A stretch of 64,000 nt of DNA, taken from the NCBI RefSeq assembly GCF_045277565.1, contig NZ_CP123584.1:3100001-3164000 (forward strand), written 5' to 3'. Position 1 is the stretch's first letter, and every line of letters starts with the position of its first letter. Both the position numbers and the translations under genes were made by a program. Source of the stretch: Aliisedimentitalea scapharcae (lineage in GTDB: Bacteria; Pseudomonadota; Alphaproteobacteria; Rhodobacterales; Rhodobacteraceae). A model generated the notes under the pieces. That model saw nothing but the letters and a program-made list of their open reading frames with translations, did no database searches and was not told the DNA's origin. Below, piece by piece: positions 8,084 through 16,504 of the stretch.

Positions 8084-9688
8084 CTACATCCGGAACACGC
8101 CGAACTTCGTATCGGCAATCGGTGCATTCAACGCGGCGCTGAGGGACAAGGCCAACACGTCGCGGGATTTGCGTGGGTCGATGATGCCGTCATCCCACAG
8201 GCGGGCAGAGGCGTAGAGCGGGTGGGATTGCTCCTCGAACATCTCGATGGTGGGGCGTTTGAATTCGGCTTCGTCCTCGGCCGACCATTGCCCGCCCTGG
8301 CGTTCGATGGCATCGCGTTTCACCGTCGCCAACACACCAGCGGCCTGTTCGCCGCCCATCACCGAAATGCGGCTGTTGGGCCAGGTCCACAGGAAGCGCG
8401 GCTGATAGGCACGCCCGGCCATGCCGTAATTGCCAGCCCCGAATGAGCCACCGACCAGCATGGTCACCTTGGGCACATTGGTCGAGGCCACAGCCGTCAC
8501 CATCTTGGCACCATGACGCGCGATGCCTTCGTTTTCGTATTTGCGCCCCACCATGAAGCCGGTGATGTTTTGCAGGAACACCAGCGGGATCTTGCGCTGG
8601 GAGCACAGTTCGACGAAATGCGCGCCCTTTTGCGCCGCCTCTGAGAACAGCACGCCATTGTTGGCGACAATGCCAACGGGGCACCCTTTGACATGGGCAA
8701 ACCCGGTCACGAGAGTTTCGCCGAACCGGGGTTTGAATTCGTCAAAACGAGAGCCATCCACCAGCCGCGCGATCACTTCGCGGATATCATAGGGGGTGCG
8801 CAGATCACCCGGCACCACGCCCAGGATCTCTTCGGGGTCATAGGCGGGGTCTTCGGGGTTGGCCCAGTTCACGGTCAGCGGTTTGGTGATGTTCAGCGAG
8901 AGCACCGCGCGCCGCGCCAGGGCCAGCGCATGTGCGTCGTCTTCGGCCAGGTAATCTGCAACCCCGGACAGGCGGGTGTGCACGTCACCACCGCCCAAAT
9001 CTTCGGCGCTGACAATCTCGCCCGTCGCCGCCTTGACCAGCGGCGGACCAGCCAAAAAGATGGTGCCCTGTTCTTTCACGATGATAGTGACATCGGACAT
9101 GGCAGGCACATAGGCCCCACCGGCGGTGCAGGACCCCATCACCACAGCAATCTGCGGAATGCCCTTGGACGACATCCGCGCCTGATTATAGAAGATGCGG
9201 CCAAAGTGGTCGCGATCCGGGAACACTTCGTCCTGCTGCGGCAGATTGGCACCACCGCTGTCGACCAGATAGATACAGGGCAGATGGTTTTCCTCGGCGA
9301 TCTCCTGGGCGCGCAGGTGTTTTTTCACTGTCATGGGGAAATAGGTGCCGCCCTTTACGGTCGCATCGTTGCAAACCACCATGACGTCCTGACCATGGAC
9401 GCGACCGATGCCCGCAACCACGCCGGCCGCGGGGGCCGCATTGCCATACATGTCATGGGCCGCCGTGGCACCAATTTCGAGGAAAGGCGAGCCAGGATCC
9501 AGCAGGTTCGCGACCCGGCGACGCGGCAACATCTTGCCCCGGCTTTCATGACGGGCGCGGGATTTTTCACCCCCTCCCAAGCGCGCGGCCTCGGCCGCTT
9601 CGGAAATCTGGGCCAGCGCATCCAGATGCGCCGCGCGGTTGTTTTTGAAGCCTTCGGAGGAAGGCATCGCCTTGGATGTGAGTTTCAT
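8084..9688 (-). CDS. liuB: 3-methylcrotonyl-CoA carboxylase, carboxyltransferase beta subunit
   Basis: The carboxyltransferase subunit (mccB), 534 residues, the usual length for the family. N-terminal RARHESRGKMLPRRRVANLLDPGSPFLEIG and the crotonase-fold acetyl-CoA-binding stretches AVVMGSCTAGGAYVPAMSD and LVGGSFGAGNYGMAGRAY are typical. LQNITGFMVGRKYE marks the methylcrotonyl/propionyl branch. The ATG follows GGAG, and this ribosome-binding site overlaps the stop of the LprI-like gene, so the two are probably coupled. liuD follows after 84 bases holding repeat copy B. Confidence 0.95.
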   Translation of the reverse strand: MKLTSKAMPSSEGFKNNRAAHLDALAQISEAAEAARLGGGEKSRARHESRGKMLPRRRVANLLDPGSPFLEIGATAAHDMYGNAAPAAGVVAGIGRVHGQDVMVVCNDATVKGGTYFPMTVKKHLRAQEIAEENHLPCIYLVDSGGANLPQQDEVFPDRDHFGRIFYNQARMSSKGIPQIAVVMGSCTAGGAYVPAMSDVTIIVKEQGTIFLAGPPLVKAATGEIVSAEDLGGGDVHTRLSGVADYLAEDDAHALALARRAVLSLNITKPLTVNWANPEDPAYDPEEILGVVPGDLRTPYDIREVIARLVDGSRFDEFKPRFGETLVTGFAHVKGCPVGIVANNGVLFSEAAQKGAHFVELCSQRKIPLVFLQNITGFMVGRKYENEGIARHGAKMVTAVASTNVPKVTMLVGGSFGAGNYGMAGRAYQPRFLWTWPNSRISVMGGEQAAGVLATVKRDAIERQGGQWSAEDEAEFKRPTIEMFEEQSHPLYASARLWDDGIIDPRKSRDVLALSLSAALNAPIADTKFGVFRM

Positions 9689-9690
9689 TT

Positions 9691-10245
9691 TTATCTCCGG
9701 CTTCGCAATATGTTGATTCGTTTACTAGTTTCCCGGCTCAGGCAGATCGAATAAGCTGTTCCCGCCGCCGAGCTTTGCCCATATTCGCTCTGTTCAAATC
9801 TGCACTCCTCTTCGCGGAATTGCCGCCAAGCAACAGAGCGCGTCATTACCAGTTCAAATGCGGAAATATCGGGTTCTCGATCCGCAGCAGCCGAACGATC
9901 CCGCACTGTGGCCCGTTGCAGCAATTCCAAAAGCTCGTCCTGATAGACATCACGCCAAATGAGAAACGCATGGTGATTGCAATTCGACTGTTTGACACGA
10001 TCATCAGGTTGATCCCAATCCGACATGCAGGTGTCGAAGGAAATTCTGGTGCATGCTTCTGGATTGTTTTGGAAATCGGGACTTGCCATGCAGGCTGCAA
10101 CATCCGCACGCATAGCATCATAGGGCAGAAAGATAGAGTTCCCCGTATCCGCAGTGCCCAAGCTCGCCCACGTCGTCAGGAACAAAGAGACGAATGCAAA
10201 AACGGACCTGTGCCAAACCGGTTGCGTATGACTGTCCGCCATCAT
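9691..10245 (-). CDS. LprI-like (DUF1311) exported protein
   Basis: About 184 residues. A signal peptide is likely at the N-terminus (HRSVFAFVSLFLTTWASLGTADT), so the protein is expected in the periplasm. The rest has the DUF1311/LprI pattern: spaced cysteines (CTRISFDTC, SNCNHHAF) and a C-terminal half with VAWRQFREEECRFEQ, GTAYSICLSRETSKRIN. LprI of Mycobacterium inhibits lysozyme; that role is not proven for this subfamily. The ATGATG start overlaps the acyl-CoA synthetase stop, and its own stop is two bases before liuB. It is therefore embedded in the leucine operon with no obvious metabolic reason. Confidence 0.75.
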   Translation of the reverse strand: MMADSHTQPVWHRSVFAFVSLFLTTWASLGTADTGNSIFLPYDAMRADVAACMASPDFQNNPEACTRISFDTCMSDWDQPDDRVKQSNCNHHAFLIWRDVYQDELLELLQRATVRDRSAAADREPDISAFELVMTRSVAWRQFREEECRFEQSEYGQSSAAGTAYSICLSRETSKRINILRSRR

Positions 10246-11768
10246 TTGACCTCCCCCTGTGCCCGCGCCTTCAGCGCCTTGCGGATCACCTTGCCGGTCA
10301 CAGTCATGGGCAGCGCGTCGAGAAAGTCGATTTCGCGGGGATAGGAGTAATGAGCAAGGCGGGTCTTGACCCAATTCTGCAACTCGTCCGCTGTGGCCTC
10401 GGTCCCGTCCTTCAACACCACATAGGCCTTGACGATCTCGGTCCGCAGCGCGTCGGGTTTGCCGACCACGCCAACGGTCGCCACAGATGGGTGGGTTAGC
10501 AGGCAATCCTCGATCTCGGCCGGGCCAATGCGGTAGCCAGCCGACGTGATCACATCGTCTTCACGGCCGACGAAGCGCAGATAGTCGCCCTCCCAGATAC
10601 CGCGGTCACCGGTGATCAGCCAATCGCCTTGGAACTTTTCTGCCGTAGCATCCGGACGGTTCCAGTATTCCAACATCATCGAAGCCGATCCCCGGCGCAC
10701 GGCGACATCACCCTCTTGTTCCGTGGGCTGGCCCTGATCGTCGATCACGGCGACTGCGTGACCCGGCACCGGTTTACCAATACAGCCGGGGCGCGCCGGA
10801 AAATCGACCGCGCAGGAGGACACGGTCACATTGCATTCGGTCTGACCGTAGAATTCGTTGATCACGAGCCCAAAGGCCTCGCGACCCCAGGCCAGCATTT
10901 CGGCCCCCAGAGGTTCACCACCGGACGCGACCGATCGCAGTCCCGGCAGGCTGTGACCGGCGGCCTTGAGCATCCGCAGCGCCGTGGGTGGAAAAAACAC
11001 ATTGCGCACCCCTGCCCCGCTGATCAGATCGGCACAGCCTTGGGCGCTGAATTTGTCCAGACGCGCAGCCACCACCGGCACGCCCAGCGCCAGTCCCGGC
11101 ATCAACACATCGAACAATCCACCAATCCAGGCCCAATCCGCCGGGGTCCACAGGCAATCGTCCGGCTGGCCCAGATGGTCATGGCTGATCGCCACGCCCG
11201 GCAGGTGCCCGGTCAGAACCCGATGTCCATGCAGCGCACCCTTGGGGCTGCCCGTGGTGCCGGACGTATATATCAGAACCGCAGGCGTGTCGGGGGTGGT
11301 ATCAGCAAATGGAACCGACTCTCCCGGTATCCCGGCCTGCGCGACCAAAACGGCCTCGGCCAGATCGCCCAGCAATGTCGCGCCTTCGGGATCGGTAAAG
11401 ACAAACCGCACCCCCGCATCCCCCGCACGCGAGGCCAGCGCATCATGTTTGAACAGTTTGAACAGTGGCACGGAAATTGCGCCCACCTTCCAGATTGCCA
11501 GATGCGCAGCGGCACACCAGGGGGATTGGGACAGCAGCACACCGACCCGATCTCCCGCAGAGATTCGGGTGCGCAAATATCGCGCCAGCCCATCAACCAT
11601 CTGCGCCAGTTGGCCAAACGTGATATCCCGTCGCCCCCCACCGGTCATATCAACAATCGCCACGTCATCGGGTAACCCGGACAACGCCTGGTGGGCCATG
11701 TTCAGCCTGTCGGGAAGATCCCAGGAGTGATCTGGCATCAAGCCGAAAGTTTGGGTCACAGCGGCCAT
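10242..11768 (-). CDS. AMP-forming acyl-CoA synthetase
   Basis: 508 residues of the ANL superfamily, activating a carboxylic acid to its CoA thioester through an acyl-adenylate. The P-loop-like motif IYTSGTTGSPKGALHGH is at about residues 166-182, EFYGQTECN is the A5 motif, and GDRGIWEGDYLRFVGREDDV precedes the hinge. The C-terminal catalytic lysine lies in TGKVIRK near residue 493. The liu context suggests acetoacetate or a branched/medium-chain acid as substrate, but sequence alone does not decide. The gene heads the minus-strand group continuing to liuC and is divergent from ompW. Confidence 0.88.
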   Translation of the reverse strand: MAAVTQTFGLMPDHSWDLPDRLNMAHQALSGLPDDVAIVDMTGGGRRDITFGQLAQMVDGLARYLRTRISAGDRVGVLLSQSPWCAAAHLAIWKVGAISVPLFKLFKHDALASRAGDAGVRFVFTDPEGATLLGDLAEAVLVAQAGIPGESVPFADTTPDTPAVLIYTSGTTGSPKGALHGHRVLTGHLPGVAISHDHLGQPDDCLWTPADWAWIGGLFDVLMPGLALGVPVVAARLDKFSAQGCADLISGAGVRNVFFPPTALRMLKAAGHSLPGLRSVASGGEPLGAEMLAWGREAFGLVINEFYGQTECNVTVSSCAVDFPARPGCIGKPVPGHAVAVIDDQGQPTEQEGDVAVRRGSASMMLEYWNRPDATAEKFQGDWLITGDRGIWEGDYLRFVGREDDVITSAGYRIGPAEIEDCLLTHPSVATVGVVGKPDALRTEIVKAYVVLKDGTEATADELQNWVKTRLAHYSYPREIDFLDALPMTVTGKVIRKALKARAQGEVK

Positions 11769-11914
11769 CAGCCATGCCTCCGCTGCATAGCCGACATGTC
11801 GATTACTTCAATATTTTCAAAGGGAAGGCCGACGTCTTTTTGATGCAGATCATGGAATGTGTTCGCCGCGCGCGCCAATGTTTGCGCACGTTCAAGACCA
11901 AAGGTAATAAAACC

Positions 11915-12517
11915 ATGAAACGCACACTCATAGCCTTGACGCTGACCACTGCCATCGCAACCATTGCCGGACCTGTTGCCGCGCAATCGCAGGGCGATTG
12001 GACTGTTGGTATCGGTGTCGGCAATGTTAACCCCAAATCCAACAATGGCACGCTGGCTGGCTCTGCGGCCTCGATCGGCGACGACACGCGTCCGATCTTT
12101 ACCGTGGAATATTTCATCCGCGACAACCTGGGCATCGAACTGCTGGCGGCAACCCCGTTCGATCATGACATTGCTTTGGGCGGAACCAACATCGGATCGA
12201 CCAAGCACCTGCCGCCCACCCTGTCGGTGAACTATCACTTCCCGACCCAAACCGCGTTCAAACCGTTTCTCGGGGTTGGCCTGAACTATACAACCTTCTT
12301 TGAAGAGACCACGCCGCTGGGCAACCTCGAACTGGACGACAGCTTTGGTGTAGCGCTGCACGCCGGGGCCGACTATCAGATCTCGGACAATGGCGCGATC
12401 CGCCTGGACGTGCGCTGGATCGACATCAGTTCGGACGCGACCCTGAACGGCGCATCCATCGGCACAGCCGATATTGATCCGGTCGTTGTTGGCCTGTCCT
12501 ACGTGCACCGTTTCTGA
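11915..12517 (+). CDS. ompW: OmpW-family outer membrane protein
   Basis: 200 residues starting MKRTLIALTLTTAIATIAG with a signal peptide cleaved near VAAQS. It continues with an OmpW-type 8-strand beta barrel: GDWTVGIGVGNVNPKSN, YFIRDNLGIELLAATPFDHDI, HLPPTLSVNYHF, KPFLGVGLNYTTFF. It ends VVGLSYVHRF with the terminal phenylalanine needed for outer-membrane assembly. OmpW forms a narrow channel for small hydrophobic molecules. It sits on the opposite strand between ivd and the other liu genes, with a 146-base divergent promoter region shared with the acyl-CoA synthetase. A strong terminator follows. Confidence 0.93.
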   Translation: MKRTLIALTLTTAIATIAGPVAAQSQGDWTVGIGVGNVNPKSNNGTLAGSAASIGDDTRPIFTVEYFIRDNLGIELLAATPFDHDIALGGTNIGSTKHLPPTLSVNYHFPTQTAFKPFLGVGLNYTTFFEETTPLGNLELDDSFGVALHAGADYQISDNGAIRLDVRWIDISSDATLNGASIGTADIDPVVVGLSYVHRF

Positions 12518-12565
12518 TCCTTTGTGATCTTTGGCGGGGCCCCACGGCCTCGCCAATTTCAAATG

Positions 12566-12602
12566 GCCCGCCTGTCCTCCCTCGGTCAGGCGGGCTGTTT
12601 TG
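12566..12602 (+). terminator. Rho-independent terminator after ompW
   Basis: A 9-bp stem, GCCCGCCTG/CAGGCGGGC, with a 12-base loop is followed by TGTTTTGT. It lies 48 bases past the ompW stop and just before the convergent ivd stop, so it may also shield ompW from antisense transcription. Confidence 0.8.
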
Positions 12603-12604
12603 TC

Positions 12605-13765
12605 TTACATCTTTGTCATCAGCTCGCGCCCGATCAGCATCCGGCGAATTTCGCTGGTACCCGCGCCGATTTCCATCAGCTTGGCATCGCGGAAAATCCG
12701 GCCCACCGGGTTGTCGCTCAGATACCCAGCACCGCCAAAGGCCTGCACCGCCTGATGCGCCTGGGTCATCGCCACTTCGGAAGCATAAAGACAACATGCA
12801 GCGGCGTCCTGGCGGGTCACGGTGCCCTTGTCACAGGATTTGGCGACTTCGTAGATATAGGCACGCGACGAATTCATTGCCGTGTACATGTCGGCAATCT
12901 TGGCCTGCATCAGCTGAAAATTCCCGATCGGTTGGCCGAACTGTTTGCGCTCTTTCATGTAGGGCATCATTTCGTCCATACAGGCCGCGATGATCCCGGA
13001 ACCGATCCCTGCCAACACGACACGTTCATAGTCGAGCCCGGACATCAGTACCTTGACGCCTTTGCCCTCTTCGCCCAGCACGTTTTCAAACGGCACTTCG
13101 CAATCGTCAAAGATCAATTCACCGGTGTTCGACCCGCGCATGCCCAATTTGTCGAAATGCGGCGATGTCGAGAACCCTTTGAATTCTTTTTCAACGATAA
13201 AGGCTGTCATCCCCTTGGATCCCGCATCCGGGTCGGTTTTGGCATACACCACCAACGTGTCGGCATCGGGACCATTGGTGATCCAGTATTTGTTCCCGTT
13301 CAGGCGATAGTGATCATTGCGTTTTTCGGCGCGCAGCGACATCGAGACAACGTCCGACCCCGCACCCGCTTCGGACATGGCAAGCGCGCCCACGTTTTCG
13401 CCAGAAATCAGACCGGGGAGGTATTTCTCTTTCTGCTCCTGCGATCCATTCAGTTTGATCTGGTTCACACATAGGTTCGAATGCGCGCCATAGCTGAGCG
13501 ACACAGAGGCGCTGGCTCGGGCGATCTCTTCGACTGCAACGGTGTGGGCCAGATAAGACATCCCTGCACCACCAAATTCTTCGGGCACAGTGATGCCCAA
13601 CAGGCCCAGCTCCCCCATCTCTTTCCACAGCTCAGCCGGGAACTCATTGGTCTGGTCAATCTCGGCGGCCAGCGGTTTGACCCGCTCCTGCGCCCAGCGG
13701 TGCACCATGTCGCGCAGCGCGTTGACGTCATCCCCCAGGTCGAATTGCATCGTCTCGTTGAACAT
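12605..13765 (-). CDS. ivd: Isovaleryl-CoA dehydrogenase
   Basis: A FAD-dependent acyl-CoA dehydrogenase of 386 residues (also liuA), oxidising isovaleryl-CoA to 3-methylcrotonyl-CoA. The acyl-CoA dehydrogenase signatures ALAMSEAGAGSDVVSM and QAFGGAGYLSDNPVGRIFRD are present. The catalytic base lies at Glu247 in SGLDYERVVLAG, the position used by isovaleryl-CoA dehydrogenases, unlike the C-terminal Glu of medium-chain enzymes. The ATG follows AGGAGGG. It is its own transcription unit, convergent with ompW, with a palindromic candidate operator about 36 bases upstream. Confidence 0.96.
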   Translation of the reverse strand: MFNETMQFDLGDDVNALRDMVHRWAQERVKPLAAEIDQTNEFPAELWKEMGELGLLGITVPEEFGGAGMSYLAHTVAVEEIARASASVSLSYGAHSNLCVNQIKLNGSQEQKEKYLPGLISGENVGALAMSEAGAGSDVVSMSLRAEKRNDHYRLNGNKYWITNGPDADTLVVYAKTDPDAGSKGMTAFIVEKEFKGFSTSPHFDKLGMRGSNTGELIFDDCEVPFENVLGEEGKGVKVLMSGLDYERVVLAGIGSGIIAACMDEMMPYMKERKQFGQPIGNFQLMQAKIADMYTAMNSSRAYIYEVAKSCDKGTVTRQDAAACCLYASEVAMTQAHQAVQAFGGAGYLSDNPVGRIFRDAKLMEIGAGTSEIRRMLIGRELMTKM

Positions 13766-13800
13766 AGCGCCCTCCTCGTGACGGTCGTCGGCAAATTATT

Positions 13801-13814
13801 TGAACACTTGTTCA
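13801..13814. promoter_or_regulatory. Palindromic candidate operator upstream of ivd
   Basis: TGAACA-CT-TGTTCA, a perfect 6-2-6 inverted repeat in the 5' region of ivd, 36 bases before the start codon. Its form is typical of TetR-type regulators of acyl-CoA metabolism. No regulator gene lies next to it, so the binding protein is unknown. I did not find a second exact copy in the window, including before the acyl-CoA synthetase. Confidence 0.45.
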
Positions 13815-14018
13815 TTTCATACGCAGCAGAATGATTCGCGTCAACTGTGGCAACTGTCACATCCCGGCGAATGCCGCAGCGTTTGCGCCACTTCGGGAGA
13901 TTTTGGGTAAAAGCCGCGGATGATCGCCCAGACAAATCCGCCTTCGCGCCACATTCCGGCCACGCGCACCCGCCAAATCTGCAGGCACCATTGAACAACA
14001 AAGACTTGCCTGACTGCC

Positions 14019-15095
14019 ATGCCCACAAATCTGATCGTCAACGGAACTTTCAACTCCGGCTCCACCGGCTGGAGCGGAACGGATCTGGAAACCAGTTATC
14101 GGGAATCCGCTTATCTGGGGAACGGGTCCTCCAACCGCGTGGCCGAAATGGATGGCCGGTCTGGCCAGGTCACGGTGATGGAACAGAGCTTTGCCGTGAC
14201 AGGCAACGGAGAGGTCTCTGCCACCTTCAACATCGACAGCGCCCTGCGGACAGCGTCGTTGGGGCAGGCCGGACAAGAAGGCTTCACTGTTGAAATCCTG
14301 GACAGTTCCGGCGGGATTGTCGGGTCGATGACGATCCTGCCCACGGTAAACAGTTTCTCGACTTATTCGATGGATGTGCTCTTTCCGTCATCAGGCACGT
14401 ATACCCTGCGGATGACGGAACTGGGGCCCAATAACAGCCTGGGCGCGATCATCGACAATGTGGAACTCATGGTCTGTTTCTGCAACGGTACGATGATTTC
14501 CACACCGGGCGGGCCGCGCCCGGTCGAAAGCCTGCGTGTCGGGGAAACGATTCTGACACAACAAGGACCGGACGTTCTGCGCTGGATCGGCAAACGTCAC
14601 GTGAGCGCCACAGATCGGGCCAGCAACCCCAGTCTGCACCCGGTTCGGATCTCAGCAGGCGCTTTGGGTGCTGGCCTGCCTGCGCGCGATCTGCGTGTGT
14701 CGCGCCAGCATCGCATGCTGTGCAGCAACCGGATTGTTTCAACCATGTTCAATGAACCCTCGGTCCTGGTCGCCGCGATCCGTTTGGTGGGGTTGCCCGG
14801 CGTGTCGCTTGACGAAATCCCCAAAGCTGTCACCTATTACCACCTGGCTCTGCACCGCCACCAGGTCATCTATGCCGAAGGCGCGCCGACCGAAAGCTTC
14901 CGCATCACCCGGAACTCGCTGGCCAGTCTGTCTTCCGACGGCCGCAAAGAACTCTTTGCCCTGTTTCCCGACTTGCAAGGCCCCGCTTTCGCCCCCCTGC
15001 CGGACGCTGTGGTCATCCCGCCAAGAGCCCGCCAAAAAAGCCTGATTCGCCGCATGGCAAAGAACCGCAAGCCACTTCTTTCGATGGCGGTCTGA
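14019..15095 (+). CDS. Hint-domain (Hedgehog/intein-type) protein
   Basis: 358 residues in two parts. Residues 1-150 form a beta-rich region (LIVNGTFNSGSTGWSG, EQSFAVTGNGEVSATF, SGTYTLRMTELG) like a carbohydrate-binding or DUF642-type jelly roll. From Cys153/Cys155 (MVCFCNGTMISTPGGPRPVESLRVGE) a Hint_2 domain follows, with the block-B-like SRQHRML at 228-234 and HQVIYAEGAPTESF. The C-terminus is basic and proline-rich. No classical signal peptide is seen; members are often thought to be exported, here unproven. The ATG lacks a clear ribosome-binding site. A related Hint domain occurs at 53286. Confidence 0.8.
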   Translation: MPTNLIVNGTFNSGSTGWSGTDLETSYRESAYLGNGSSNRVAEMDGRSGQVTVMEQSFAVTGNGEVSATFNIDSALRTASLGQAGQEGFTVEILDSSGGIVGSMTILPTVNSFSTYSMDVLFPSSGTYTLRMTELGPNNSLGAIIDNVELMVCFCNGTMISTPGGPRPVESLRVGETILTQQGPDVLRWIGKRHVSATDRASNPSLHPVRISAGALGAGLPARDLRVSRQHRMLCSNRIVSTMFNEPSVLVAAIRLVGLPGVSLDEIPKAVTYYHLALHRHQVIYAEGAPTESFRITRNSLASLSSDGRKELFALFPDLQGPAFAPLPDAVVIPPRARQKSLIRRMAKNRKPLLSMAV

Positions 15096-15142
15096 CCCCC
15101 TGCCCCCTGACGCTCGAACAAAACATGGGGGCTTGCGCACCC

Positions 15143-15225
15143 GCAGCGCGGCTTGCCGCGCTGCCACGCCCAACGGGCGGCGACGCCCCGCTGGGCGTCA
15201 ACGGCGGGCGGGAGCCCCCCGTTAC
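15143..15225. repeat. Array of GC-rich hairpins between convergent genes
   Basis: Three hairpins follow one another. The first is a 10-bp stem GCAGCGCGGC/GCCGCGCTGC with a 2-base loop (15143-15164). The second is ACGCCCA/TGGGCGT (15166-15198), enclosing a smaller GC stem. The third, around 15199-15223, has AACGG/CCGTT ends. It separates the Hint gene from the convergent aminotransferase and overlaps the stop of the latter. Likely a bidirectional terminator or REP-like element; no T-tract is present. Confidence 0.55.
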
Positions 15226-16415
15226 CCGGCCTGAAACACCGTCGCCACTTCGGATCGGATAATCCGGGCAATTTGGGAACAATCCTCGACACTGAACGTC
15301 AGCGGCACCCGGATATCCAGAATTCCTGCCAGAACGCGGTCGCTCTTGGGCAGGCGCGGCGTCTGCGCATAGCGCCAACTGTCATAGCGCGACGTAAAGG
15401 CCACCGGATCCGGGGTGCCGAACCATTTCAGCTCCACTCCACGCCCACCACAGCGGCGCACGACCTCTCGAACCGACTCTTCGGACCAGTCCAGCAACAG
15501 GAACTGGATCGAAGACCCCACATAGGTCTCCTGCTCGGGCCGCGCGACCACGGTCAGGCCGGGGGTGTCACGCAGGCCATCTTCGATCGCGCGATACCGT
15601 TCATTCCACCGCGCAACCTGACGGTCCAGATCCCTGAGCTGCGGGCGCAGGATCGCTGCGCGCAGGTTGTCCATCCGCCCCGAGATGTTCGGGGTGACGA
15701 ATTTGACCCGCTCGAACACCTCCGGTGCCGGGGCGGCCAGATGCCGCTCATACAGCATATAAGACCCCGACAGGATCGTCGCCCGGGCGGCAATCTCGGC
15801 ATCATCAGTGATGAACAGCCCCCCCTCGCCCGAGTTCACATGCTTGTAGGTTTGACACGAGTAACAGCCAACCGTCCCGTGACGCCCCGACAGGACCCCA
15901 TTCCAGGATGCGCCCATCGTATGGGCACAATCTTCGATCACAGTGACACCTGCCTCATCACAGATCTGCATCAGGCGGTCCATGTCACACAGATGCCCGC
16001 GCATATGGCTCAGCAACAGCACCCTGGCCTGTCCAACCTTGGCCGCCAGATCATCCAGATCAATGGTCAGACCTTCGGTCACATCCACATAGACCGGACG
16101 CGCCCCGACCGACGCAATCGACCCTGGCACCGGTGCCAGCGTAAAGGCATTGGTCAATACCGTATCACCCGGTTCGACCCCAACAGCCCGCAGGGCCGTT
16201 GCCATCGCGTATCCGCCCGAGGCCACGGCCAGACAGTATTTTGCCCCCATCTGGGCCGCGAATTCCTGCTCCAGCAGTGCGGTTTCGCTCAGCTCGCCCT
16301 CGGCGGTGTTATAACGGTGCAGGCGCCCGTGACGCAGAACCTGCAGAGCAGCCTCGATCGCCGCGTCGGGGATCGGTTCCTGCTGGGTGAAATTGCCGGT
16401 AAATATCTCGCTCAT
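15222..16415 (-). CDS. DegT/DnrJ/EryC1-family PLP aminotransferase
   Basis: 397 residues from the ATG of MSEIFTGNFTQQ. PLP-fold features: SGGYAMATALRAVGVEPGD, VLTNAFTLAPVPGSI, VIEDCAHTMGA (the aspartate binding the PLP nitrogen) and SCQTYKHVNSGEGG with the Schiff-base Lys191. Family members transaminate sugar nucleotides for O-antigen, lipopolysaccharide or aminoglycoside building. No sugar-nucleotide partner genes sit beside it, so the substrate is open. A longer in-frame start at 16679 runs into gph and is rejected. It lies 89 bases from gph on the same strand. Confidence 0.85.
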   Translation of the reverse strand: MSEIFTGNFTQQEPIPDAAIEAALQVLRHGRLHRYNTAEGELSETALLEQEFAAQMGAKYCLAVASGGYAMATALRAVGVEPGDTVLTNAFTLAPVPGSIASVGARPVYVDVTEGLTIDLDDLAAKVGQARVLLLSHMRGHLCDMDRLMQICDEAGVTVIEDCAHTMGASWNGVLSGRHGTVGCYSCQTYKHVNSGEGGLFITDDAEIAARATILSGSYMLYERHLAAPAPEVFERVKFVTPNISGRMDNLRAAILRPQLRDLDRQVARWNERYRAIEDGLRDTPGLTVVARPEQETYVGSSIQFLLLDWSEESVREVVRRCGGRGVELKWFGTPDPVAFTSRYDSWRYAQTPRLPKSDRVLAGILDIRVPLTFSVEDCSQIARIIRSEVATVFQAG

Positions 16416-16504
16416 GTAGTGGTTTTGGGTCACTGCCCTGCGCAGGTCAAGACACAGAAATCTCAATTTCAAGAAATCAAATCGGGCAGTGCCCCCTGCT
16501 GAAT

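Noticed and set aside
11768..12562. Minus-strand frame of 264 codons opposite ompW
   Set aside because: It overlaps the whole ompW gene, which has a signal peptide, barrel pattern and terminal Phe; the minus frame has none.
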